DNA of 64,000 nucleotides, from positions 21,320 to 85,319 of the forward strand of contig DASRIA010000011.1 in assembly GCA_035650255.1 (NCBI GenBank), written 5' to 3'. Below, piece by piece: positions 41,380-48,832 of the stretch. The notes below the pieces were generated by a model. It saw only the letters and a program-made list of their open reading frames with translations, was not told the DNA's origin and did no database searches. A program made the position numbers and the translations under genes. Numbering within the stretch: the stretch's first letter is position 1; each line of letters starts with the position of its first letter. The DNA comes from DASRIA01 sp035650255. Its GTDB lineage: Bacteria; Actinomycetota; Thermoleophilia; Solirubrobacterales; JBBDJG01.

Positions 41380-42096
41380 ATGCGCGGGGTGGCTAGAGCC
41401 CTTGCAGTGGTCATGCTCGCGGCGCTCCTGATGGCGGCGCCGGCGGACGCCGGCCACCCGCGCGCGAAGAAGGCATTGTCCGTCTACACCTCGCTCGTGC
41501 CCGCCTACCAGCCGTGTACGGCCGCGAATCGCACCCACGGGCCGCCGCTCGCGTTCCCGTCGTGCTCTCCACCTGCCCAGGTGACCAACCGTCTCACCGC
41601 GGGCAACCCGCCGGCCCAGCCCGCGAATCTCATCGGCTACTGGCATCAGAGGGTGACCGTCGGCACCCCCGGCCCCCCGGAAGACTCGTGCGCCCCGAGC
41701 ACGGCCTCCATCGACGATGTGCGCTGTAACGGGGTCAGCGGCGGATGTGCCGGGGCCGGCGCCGATTACACCGGTGAGGTGGAGGTTCGGGTCACGGCGC
41801 GGATGAGCGACCATTGGAACGCGGTCACAGCCGGTGGCGGAGTTGACCCGGCGACCGTGCAGGACATCGATCTTCGCATCCCGGCCATGTGCACGGCCAC
41901 CTCCGATCCGAGCATCGGCGGCTCTTGCGGCATCACGACCGACCTCCAGGTCATCTACCCCGGCAGCATCAAGGACGGCAAGCGCGCGATCATCGAGATC
42001 GGGCAGGCGCGGGTCTTCGATGGCGGTGACGACGGGGACACGGCGACCGACGACGGCGCCGCGACGTTCCTGACCCAGGGCGTCTTCGTCCCCTGA
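41380..42096 (+). CDS. Exported protein, second of two tandem paralogues
   Basis: 238 residues from ATG. Signal peptide about 1-25 (ARALAVVMLAALLMAAPADAG). It shares with the preceding protein the blocks TSLVPAYQPCTAANRTHGPPLAFPSC, RLTAGNPPAQPANL, GTPGPPEDS, MSDHWN, DPSIGGSC and DGGDDGDTATDDGAATFLTQGVF, at matching spacing. An in-frame GTG 9 nt upstream is less likely because it would abut the -10 box. Function unknown. Confidence 0.8.
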   Translation: MRGVARALAVVMLAALLMAAPADAGHPRAKKALSVYTSLVPAYQPCTAANRTHGPPLAFPSCSPPAQVTNRLTAGNPPAQPANLIGYWHQRVTVGTPGPPEDSCAPSTASIDDVRCNGVSGGCAGAGADYTGEVEVRVTARMSDHWNAVTAGGGVDPATVQDIDLRIPAMCTATSDPSIGGSCGITTDLQVIYPGSIKDGKRAIIEIGQARVFDGGDDGDTATDDGAATFLTQGVFVP

Positions 42097-42104
42097 GCTG
42101 CCGG

Positions 42105-42425
42105 TCAGCCGCGCTGCAGCGACTTCGCGCCGAGGTGGTCCATCAGCTCTTCGAGGCTGCGCTCCAGCTCGCGGTGCGAGTTGACGCGCTCCCACGGGAC
42201 GCCCTTGGCCTTCGCCACGGCGCGGATCTTCGTCCCCCACCCGGAAGCCTCCAGCTCGATCACGCCGGTCGAGTCGGATCGCTTCCACTCCAGGCGGCTC
42301 GGTGACTCGGCCGCCTCGACGCTGACGTCGCCGAGCCAGCGCCCGAGCGCCTCACTAGATGCGATCTCGGACCACAGCTCGGGCGGGGACTTGACCAGCG
42401 TGCGTTCGACCTCCACGGGTGCCAT
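42105..42425 (-). CDS. Small SRPBCC-like protein
   Basis: 106 residues from ATG. It begins VEVERTLVKSPPELWSEIASSEALGRWLG, typical of the first strand and helices of SRPBCC/polyketide-cyclase folds, and ends in a helical HRELERSLEELMDHLG. Most family members have 140-160 residues, so this is a short version lacking part of the middle sheet. Ligand unknown. It follows the GST-like gene by 45 bp on the same strand. Confidence 0.65.
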   Translation of the reverse strand: MAPVEVERTLVKSPPELWSEIASSEALGRWLGDVSVEAAESPSRLEWKRSDSTGVIELEASGWGTKIRAVAKAKGVPWERVNSHRELERSLEELMDHLGAKSLQRG

Positions 42426-42470
42426 GCCCGCGAGTTTGCCGTGGACCTGCGAACTCCTGCTCGAAAAAAG

Positions 42471-43235
42471 CTACGCGCGAGCGGACTGCCGCAGCGGCTC
42501 CAGCCACTCCGGCGGGAACGAGGGCCGTACGCGGCCGGGATACCAGGGATACAGGCGCCGTGCGAGGTCCGCTGCCGGGCGCATCTCGATCCGCTCGCGC
42601 ACGTCGTCGAAGGTCATCAGCAGGGCCACGCTGGCCGCGATCTGGAAATCTGCCGCGTTCGGCTGCTCCGAGCCGAGGACCCCTTCCTCGATCCAGCTGT
42701 CGATGCGATCGAGCGCCGGGCCGATCGACGCCAGCGTCTGCCGCACGGTCTCGTCGGTCGAGTCGTTCAGCCGGATCGCCGTGCGCAGGATCGGGCCGGA
42801 CGTCGCGACGGCGACCCTGGACGGCATCCCGAGCCGCGCCGTCGCGGCGGCGCCCTCGAGGTAGGTGGTCTGGTCGGACTTGTGCCGCTTCAGCGCCCAC
42901 CACGTGATCGTGCGCGGCATCTGCTGGAAGACCTCGTCGCCCCAGCGCTCGGCCTCCTCGACGGCGGCGCGGCGCTCCGGGTCGGTCGGGAACAGCGGCG
43001 GGTCCGGCTCGATCACCTCGAGCTCGCGCGAGATGTCGCGCGACCCCTGCACCTTGCGCCCGTCGATCTTCAGCGCCGGCACGCGGTTGCCGGGGAACCC
43101 GAATGCCCGCATCAGCACGCGGCTCACGACGGGAGGAAGATCGACGCGCTGGTATTCGATGCCCTTGTGCTCCAGCATCGCCCGCGCTGCCGCGGCGGGG
43201 TGCGATCCGGGGATGGAATAGAGCTTTACGTTCAC
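42471..43235 (-). CDS. Glutathione S-transferase-like protein (thioredoxin-fold N terminus)
   Basis: 254 residues; the GTG start overlaps the mutase stop (GTGA). N-terminal thioredoxin-like part with MNVKLYSIPGSHPAAAARAMLEHKGIEY and NRVPALKIDGRKVQGSRDISREL, then an all-helical C-terminal domain (about 90-254). Actinobacteria use mycothiol rather than glutathione, so the thiol is uncertain and the active-site Cys/Ser is replaced by SIPGSH. Strict coupling to methylmalonyl-CoA mutase is notable but unexplained. Confidence 0.8.
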   Translation of the reverse strand: MNVKLYSIPGSHPAAAARAMLEHKGIEYQRVDLPPVVSRVLMRAFGFPGNRVPALKIDGRKVQGSRDISRELEVIEPDPPLFPTDPERRAAVEEAERWGDEVFQQMPRTITWWALKRHKSDQTTYLEGAAATARLGMPSRVAVATSGPILRTAIRLNDSTDETVRQTLASIGPALDRIDSWIEEGVLGSEQPNAADFQIAASVALLMTFDDVRERIEMRPAADLARRLYPWYPGRVRPSFPPEWLEPLRQSARA

Positions 43236-44887
43236 ACGGGTGGCTTGTACTCGCCGAACACTTCGCGCATCACGTTGCAGACCTCGCCGATCGTGGCGCG
43301 GTCGCGCAGCGCGTCCTTGATCGGGTAGAGCAGGTTGCCGTTGCCCTGAGCAACATCGCGCAGGTCCTGTAGCCGCTGTGCGACCGCATCTTGGTCGCGC
43401 GCATCTTTCAATTGCTTCAGGCGAGCCACCTGGTTGCGCTCGGTCTCCGGATCGATGCGCAGGATCTCGACGTCGAGCTGGCCGTCCTCCTCGACGTAGT
43501 CGTTCACGCCCACCAGCACGTCCTGCTTCGTCTTGATGCGCGTGTGGAACGCCCAGGCCGCCTCCTCGATCTCACGCTGCAGGAAGCCGGCCTCGATGGC
43601 GTGGACGGAGCCGCCCAGCTCCTCGATCTGCGCCATCAGCGCACGCGCCTCGTTCTCGATGTCGGCGGTCAGCCGCTCCACGTAATAGGAGCCCGCGAAC
43701 GGGTCGACCGTGTCGGCCGCGCCGGACTCGTGGGCGATCACCTGCTGCGTGCGCAGCGCGATCTTGGCCGACCGCTCCGTGGGCAGTCCGAGCGCCTCGT
43801 CGAAGCCGTTCGTGTGGAGCGACTGCGTGCCGCCGCAGACCGCCGCGAAGCCCTGCAGGGCGACGCGCACGATGTTGTTCTCCGGCTGCTGCGCGGTGAG
43901 CGTGGAGCCGCCGGTCTGCGTGTGGAAGCGCATCATCTGCGCACGCGCGCTCTTGGCGCCGAAGCGGTCGCGCATGATCTCCGCCCACATGCGCCGCACG
44001 GCGCGGAACTTGGCGATCTCCTGGAACACGTTGTTGTGACCGTTGAAGAAGAACGCGAGCTGGGGGCCGAACTCGTCCACCTCCAGGCCCGCGTCGATCG
44101 CCGCCTGCACGTACGCGATCGCGTTCGAGAGCGTGAACGCAACCTCCTGGACCGCGGAGCAGCCCTTCTCGCGCATGTGGTAGCCCGAGATCGAGATCGT
44201 GTTCCACTTGGGCACGTGCTTGTGGCAGTACTCGAAGATGTCCGTGGTGAGGCGCATCGCGCCCTCGGGCGGGTAGATGAAGTTCCCCCGCGCCGCGTAC
44301 TCCTTGAGGATGTCGTTCTGCACGGTGCCCCGCAGCTGCTCGGACGTGACGCCCTGCTCCTCGCCGACCAGCTCATATAGGAGGAGGAGGATCGCGGCCG
44401 GCGCATTGATCGTCATGGACGTGGAGACCTCGTCCAACGGGATCTGGTCGAACGCGGTGCGCATGTCCTCGATCGAGTCGATCGCGACGCCGGTGCGGCC
44501 CACCTCGCCGAGGCACAGCGGGTCGTCGGAGTCGCGTCCCAGCTGGGTCGGGAGGTCGAAGGCCATCGAGAGGCCGGTCGACCCCTTCTCGAGCAGGTAC
44601 CGGTAGCGGATGTTGGTCTCCTGCGCCGTCGCGTAGCCCGCGTACTGGCGCATCGTCCAGCGGCGCGAGCGGTACATCTCGGGATGGATGCCCCGCGTGA
44701 ACGGGTACTCGCCCGGCTCGCCGAGGCGTTCCGCGACGTCGAGGTCGGCGATGTCGCCGGGCTCGTAGACCGGCTTGATCTCGATGCCGGAGTCGGTGAA
44801 GCGACGCGGGTCGTCGGGGCCGACGTCCGGTGCGATCCCGGGGTGCGACCCGGCCACGTTTCCCGGTCGCGGCGGTGCCTTGGCCAT
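43232..44887 (-). CDS. Methylmalonyl-CoA mutase large subunit, catalytic part without B12 domain
   Basis: 551 residues from ATG. TIM-barrel mutase motifs: YPFTRGIHPEMYRSRRWTMRQYAGYATAQETNIRYRYLL, GLSMAFDLPTQLG, NAPAAILLLLYELV, PKWNTISISGYHMREKGC, FHTQTGGSTLTAQQPENNIVRVALQ. The C-terminal cobalamin-binding domain with D-x-H-x-x-G is absent, so a separate small B12 subunit must be encoded elsewhere, as in actinobacterial and archaeal two-part mutases. It interconverts methylmalonyl-CoA and succinyl-CoA (or 2-hydroxyisobutyryl-type isomers). With pccB and sucCD nearby it fits propionate use. Confidence 0.93.
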   Translation of the reverse strand: MAKAPPRPGNVAGSHPGIAPDVGPDDPRRFTDSGIEIKPVYEPGDIADLDVAERLGEPGEYPFTRGIHPEMYRSRRWTMRQYAGYATAQETNIRYRYLLEKGSTGLSMAFDLPTQLGRDSDDPLCLGEVGRTGVAIDSIEDMRTAFDQIPLDEVSTSMTINAPAAILLLLYELVGEEQGVTSEQLRGTVQNDILKEYAARGNFIYPPEGAMRLTTDIFEYCHKHVPKWNTISISGYHMREKGCSAVQEVAFTLSNAIAYVQAAIDAGLEVDEFGPQLAFFFNGHNNVFQEIAKFRAVRRMWAEIMRDRFGAKSARAQMMRFHTQTGGSTLTAQQPENNIVRVALQGFAAVCGGTQSLHTNGFDEALGLPTERSAKIALRTQQVIAHESGAADTVDPFAGSYYVERLTADIENEARALMAQIEELGGSVHAIEAGFLQREIEEAAWAFHTRIKTKQDVLVGVNDYVEEDGQLDVEILRIDPETERNQVARLKQLKDARDQDAVAQRLQDLRDVAQGNGNLLYPIKDALRDRATIGEVCNVMREVFGEYKPPV

Positions 44888-44992
44888 GGGCGAAGGATAG
44901 TTGTCGGGGGCGCGGGTGATTGGCTGCGCCCGAGCTACGACTCGTTTCACGCCCGGCACCGGTCCGTAATCGGACAGTTTTCCTGCAACGGC

Positions 44993-45022
44993 TTGATTTC
45001 CCGGAGAGCGGGCCGTTAGCTT
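44993..45022 (+). promoter_or_regulatory. Promoter of the TolB-like propeller gene
   Basis: TTGATT (44993-44998), 18-bp spacer, TAGCTT (45017-45022), 14 nt to the GTG at 45037. AAGGGAG directly abuts the start codon, too near for a normal ribosome site. Confidence 0.5.
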
Positions 45023-45036
45023 CCGCTCAGAAGGGA

Positions 45037-46320
45037 GTGGAAGTCACGAAGCGTCGCAGCCGGGTTGCCCCGATACTGGTTGTCCTCCTCGTCGCGGCGG
45101 TGCCCGGCATCGCGCACGCGGCCTACCCCGGAGACAACGGCAGGATCGCGTTCGCACGCTTCACCAGTGCCGCCAGGGGCGCGGACGTCTTCTCCGTGAA
45201 TCCTGATGGCAGCGGCCTGCTGAACCTGACCCGCAACCCCGGCATCGACGATCGCTACCCGGCCTGGTCGGGAGACGGGACCAGGCTCACCATGAGGTCC
45301 GAGCCGTACGTGTGGACGTCTGCCGCGGACGGGTCCGACCGGGTGCAGCTGCGGACGGGCGGCGATCCCAGCATCTCGCCGGACGGGACGCAGATCGCGT
45401 ATGGAGCCACCGGGCGGTGGTACCCGGAGAGCAACGCAGAGATCTTCGTCATGAACGCCGACGGGAACGGGGTGCGGAACCTGACCAACGACCCCGTCGG
45501 CCCAGAGTGGCCCGACGACCGTGAGGCCGTCTGGGCCCCCGACGGCAAGCACATCGCGTTCGTGCGGGATGACTCCTTCTACGTAAGGGAGGCGTGGGTC
45601 CCCGGAATCTGGATCGCCAACGCGGAGGGCACCGAATTCACGCCGGTGATCGGCCCCGCGACGCAGCCGGACTGGTCGCCGGACGGCAAGCGTCTCGTCT
45701 TCAGGGCATATGGCGACCTCTGGGTCTCGGACGCCGATGGGCGGGGCGTGCGCCTCCTGACCAGCGCGCCGGAGGTCAGCTTTCCCGTCTGGTCGCCGGA
45801 CGGCAAGCAGATCGCGTTTCAGCGCTTTCGCTGTTGCGGGGCCGTCTACGACGTGTGGGTGATCGACGCCGATGGCTCGAACGAGCGGGTGGCCATTCCC
45901 GACGGCATGGAACCCGACTGGCAGCCAAAGGTTCCCGGCGAGCCGGCCTGCTCCTACGTGTCGGTGTCGGCGCCCGTGCTGCAGCCCGTCGACCGCAGTC
46001 TTCGCAAGGTGACCCTCTCCGTGCCGGCTGATGCGGGCGGTCACCCCGTGGCAGTGGAGATCACCGGGGTGAGGCAGGACGAGCTGGTCGGCCTTGTGCC
46101 CGACGCGGTGCGGGTGCCCCGGCGGGACCGTGTGCGCCTCCGTGCGGAGCTCGGCAGGTCGAGCGACGGCCGCGTCTACGAAGTCGCCTTCAAGGCAACC
46201 GATGTCCAGGGCGCCGAGTGCACCGGCACGGCGATAGTCGAGGTCCGGCGGGACCAGTTCTCCGCCAGCAACTCTGTGCCGGCGAGCTACGACTCATTCA
46301 CGCCCCGCACCACTCCGTAG
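45037..46320 (+). CDS. Exported TolB-like beta-propeller protein (PD40 repeats)
   Basis: 427 residues. Signal peptide about 1-28 (VAPILVVLLVAAVPGIAHA). Repeats of the PD40 type: WSGDGTRL, ISPDGTQIAY, WAPDGKHIAFV, WSPDGKRLVF, WSPDGKQIAFQ, alternating with ADGSD/ADGNG turns, give a six- to seven-bladed propeller (about 30-310). A C-terminal beta-sandwich-like part (320-427) follows. No enzyme domain; binding or envelope function likely. The same blade type is inserted in the beta-helix protein at 59647. No Tol/Pal neighbours. Confidence 0.85.
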   Translation: MEVTKRRSRVAPILVVLLVAAVPGIAHAAYPGDNGRIAFARFTSAARGADVFSVNPDGSGLLNLTRNPGIDDRYPAWSGDGTRLTMRSEPYVWTSAADGSDRVQLRTGGDPSISPDGTQIAYGATGRWYPESNAEIFVMNADGNGVRNLTNDPVGPEWPDDREAVWAPDGKHIAFVRDDSFYVREAWVPGIWIANAEGTEFTPVIGPATQPDWSPDGKRLVFRAYGDLWVSDADGRGVRLLTSAPEVSFPVWSPDGKQIAFQRFRCCGAVYDVWVIDADGSNERVAIPDGMEPDWQPKVPGEPACSYVSVSAPVLQPVDRSLRKVTLSVPADAGGHPVAVEITGVRQDELVGLVPDAVRVPRRDRVRLRAELGRSSDGRVYEVAFKATDVQGAECTGTAIVEVRRDQFSASNSVPASYDSFTPRTTP

Positions 46321-46336
46321 CACTAGCATCCGCAGC

Positions 46337-47050
46337 ATGAACATCGACGTGCGCCTGTTCGCGATGCTGCGCGAGCGTGCCGGCTCCGACACGGTGACGG
46401 TAGAAGTGCCGGACAACGGTGCGACGGTCCGCGATGCGCTCGAAGCCGTGTCGAACGCTCCCGGGCTGGCCGACGTGATGGCCCGGGTGTCCGTGGTGAT
46501 GGCCGTGAACCGCGAGTACGCGGACGACGACAGCCCGCTCGCCGAGGGCGACGAGCTGGCGCTGATCCCCCCTGTCAGCGGGGGCGCGACCGCCGGCGCC
46601 ACCGAGGCCTTCGAGAGCAGCGAGGGCTACGACCAGTTCATGGAGCTGGTCGGCAGGCACGCCCCGGAGCCGCCCAAGTACGTGGAGCTGCTTGGCATGC
46701 GCCCGCTGCTCACGGAGCCCGGTCACATGCGGTGGGAGTTCCAGGCGACCGAGCTCATGCTCAACCCGGCCGGCCTCGTGCAGGGCGGCTTCGTCACGGC
46801 GATGCTCGACGAGTCGATGGGCTGCGCGGCGATTGCCCAGCTCGGCCCCGGGCGCACCATTCCGACGCTCGAGCTGAAGGTGAGCTTCCTGAAGCCCACG
46901 CGGCCGGGACGGCTCGTGTGCGACGGGCACGTCGTGCAGATGGGGAAGTCGGTGGCGTTTCTCGAGGCGGAGCTGAGGGACGACGACGGGAATCTCGTCG
47001 CGACTGCCACCGCCACCGCGCGGGTCGTGACACTGGGAGACGGGAAGTGA
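46337..47050 (+). CDS. moaD: MoaD fused to a PaaI-like hotdog thioesterase domain
   Basis: 237 residues. Residues 1-83 are a full ubiquitin-like MoaD ending in ALIPPVSGG, the point where MoaD normally terminates because its Gly-Gly must be free for thiocarboxylation. Here the chain continues without a stop into a hotdog domain (about 95-235) with NPAGLVQGGFVTAMLDESMG, close to PaaI-type acyl-CoA thioesterases (Q replaces the usual His of the HGG motif). For molybdopterin synthase activity the fusion must be cut after G83, as reported for the MoaD-MoaE fusion MoaX of M. tuberculosis. The next gene is moaE, overlapping by 4 bp. TAGCAT lies 7 nt before the ATG. Confidence 0.9.
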   Translation: MNIDVRLFAMLRERAGSDTVTVEVPDNGATVRDALEAVSNAPGLADVMARVSVVMAVNREYADDDSPLAEGDELALIPPVSGGATAGATEAFESSEGYDQFMELVGRHAPEPPKYVELLGMRPLLTEPGHMRWEFQATELMLNPAGLVQGGFVTAMLDESMGCAAIAQLGPGRTIPTLELKVSFLKPTRPGRLVCDGHVVQMGKSVAFLEAELRDDDGNLVATATATARVVTLGDGK

Positions 47051-47475
47051 CGACGTCGGTCGCGCACGCGCGCGTCACCGCGGATCCGCTGTCGCTCGAC
47101 GAGCTGGTGAGCCTGGTGCGCCGCGCCGGTGCGGGCGCGATCGTCACCTTCCAGGGCACGACGCGCGACGTCGAGTCGCTCGAGTACGAGGCGTACCGCG
47201 AGATGGCCGAGGAGCGGATCGCGGCGATCGTGGCGGACGCGATCGTGCGCCACGGGCTCGAAGCCGCCGCCGCGGAGCACCGCGTGGGCACCGTGCCGCT
47301 GGCCGAGGCCAGCGTGACGGTCGCAGTCTCCGCGGCCCACCGCGGCGAGGCATTCGCGGGCGCGCGCGAGATCATCGACCGCATCAAGGCCGAGGCGCCG
47401 ATCTGGAAGAAGGAGGTCGAGGAGGGCGAGGGGCGCTGGGTCGAAGGGACTCGCCCGGGCAGCGATGCAGGATGA
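47047..47475 (+). CDS. moaE: Molybdopterin synthase catalytic subunit
   Basis: 142 residues; the GTG overlaps the upstream stop (GTGA). MoaE features: AGAIVTFQGTTRD, LEYEAYREMAEERI, HRVGTVPLAEASVTVAVSAAHRGEAF and the active-site Lys segment PIWKKEVEEG. With thiocarboxylated MoaD it inserts two sulfurs into precursor Z (cPMP) to make molybdopterin. The stop overlaps selA by 11 bp. Confidence 0.95.
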   Translation: MTTSVAHARVTADPLSLDELVSLVRRAGAGAIVTFQGTTRDVESLEYEAYREMAEERIAAIVADAIVRHGLEAAAAEHRVGTVPLAEASVTVAVSAAHRGEAFAGAREIIDRIKAEAPIWKKEVEEGEGRWVEGTRPGSDAG

Positions 47476-48829
47476 CCGGCGGGCGCTTCCGTCCGTAGAA
47501 CGTCTGTTGCAGACCGAGCCGTTGCGCTCCGCAGCGGAACAGAGCCCGCGCACGCTCGCCGTCGAGGTCGCGCGCCAGGAGCTGGAGCACTGCCGTGAGG
47601 CGATCGTGGCCGGCAACGGTGCCCCCACGCCGGAGGAGATCGCGGCTCGTGCCGCGCACGCGCTGGAGGAATCCGGGCAGATGTCGCTGGGCCCCGTGAT
47701 CAACGCGACCGGCGTGGTGATCCACACCAACCTCGGGCGCGCGCCGCTTCCGTTCGAGGCGCTGGAGGCGATCGACAGCGCGGCGAGCGGATACTCCAAC
47801 CTCGAGTACGACGCCGCAGCGGGGACGCGCGGGAGCCGCCAGTCCCACGTCGAGCCGCTCGTGCGCGAGCTCACCGGCGCGCCCGCGGCGCTGGTCGTGA
47901 ACAACAACGCGGCGGGGGTGCTGCTCGCGCTGGCGGCGACCGCGCAGGACCGCGAGGTCGTGATCTCGCGCGGCCAGCTGGTCGAGATCGGAGGCTCGTT
48001 CCGGATCCCGGAGATCCTCGCGGCATCCGGCGCCCGCCTCGTGGAGGTCGGCACCACGAACCGCACGCGCATCGGCGACTACGAGCGCGCGATCGGCCCG
48101 GAGACCGCGGCGCTGATGCGCGTGCACGCGTCGAACTTCCGCACGGTCGGGTTCACCGAGGAGGCGGCGCTCGGGGAGCTCGCGGCGCTCGCACGCGCAC
48201 AAGACCTCCTGCTGATCGACGACCTGGGTTCCGGCGCCATCGCCGCGCTCGGCGACGAGCCCACGCCCCAAGCGAGCATCGAGGCCGGCGCCGACATCGT
48301 GTGTTTCTCGGCAGACAAGCTGCTCGGTGGCCCGCAGGCCGGGATCGTGGCCGGCTCCGAAGCCGCCGTCGGGCTGATGCGCGCGCACCCGCTGGCACGC
48401 GCGGTGCGAATCGACAAGTTGTCCCTGGCCGCGCTCGAGGCGACGCTGCGCCTGCACCGCGACCCGGAAGGCGCGGTGCGCGACATTCCCGTGCTGCAGA
48501 TGCTGGCGACGCCGCGAGCCCAGCTCGAGGCGCGCGCGGAGCGGCTGCGCGCGGGCATTGCCGCCGGCGCGCCGAGCGCCGGCGTGCGCATCGTGGCGGC
48601 CGCGGGCCGGGCCGGCGGCGGGTCACTGCCCCTGCTCGAGCTGGACGGCCCCGCGGTCGCAGTCGCGGCGGCGCACGCCCGTCCCGACGAGCTGCACGCG
48701 CGGCTGCGGACGGGCGACCCGCCGATCGTCGCGCGGGTGCAGGAGGACGCGGTGCTGCTCGATCCGCGCACCATCGCGGAGGTCGAGATCGACTTCGTCG
48801 TGCGCGGTGTAGTCGCGGCGCTTGCCTGA
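47465..48829 (+). CDS. selA: L-seryl-tRNA(Sec) selenium transferase
   Basis: 454 residues, standard length. Signatures: SLGPVINATGVVIHTNLGRAPL, NLEYDAAAGTRGSR, NNNAAGVLLAL, VHASNFRTVGF, DDLGSGAI and the PLP-binding K285 in CFSADKLLGGPQAG. It converts Ser-tRNA(Sec) to Sec-tRNA(Sec) using selenophosphate. Encoded between moaE and selB with 11-bp and 3-bp junctions, so one operon. The selD partner and tRNA-Sec are not in the window. Confidence 0.97.
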   Translation: MQDDRRALPSVERLLQTEPLRSAAEQSPRTLAVEVARQELEHCREAIVAGNGAPTPEEIAARAAHALEESGQMSLGPVINATGVVIHTNLGRAPLPFEALEAIDSAASGYSNLEYDAAAGTRGSRQSHVEPLVRELTGAPAALVVNNNAAGVLLALAATAQDREVVISRGQLVEIGGSFRIPEILAASGARLVEVGTTNRTRIGDYERAIGPETAALMRVHASNFRTVGFTEEAALGELAALARAQDLLLIDDLGSGAIAALGDEPTPQASIEAGADIVCFSADKLLGGPQAGIVAGSEAAVGLMRAHPLARAVRIDKLSLAALEATLRLHRDPEGAVRDIPVLQMLATPRAQLEARAERLRAGIAAGAPSAGVRIVAAAGRAGGGSLPLLELDGPAVAVAAAHARPDELHARLRTGDPPIVARVQEDAVLLDPRTIAEVEIDFVVRGVVAALA

Positions 48830-48832
48830 ACG

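Noticed and set aside
46570..46600. Frameshift or lost stop at the MoaD-hotdog junction as a sequencing artefact
   Set aside because: The frame is clean on both sides and no single-base change restores a plausible separate start with a ribosome site; still listed as a test in the finding.
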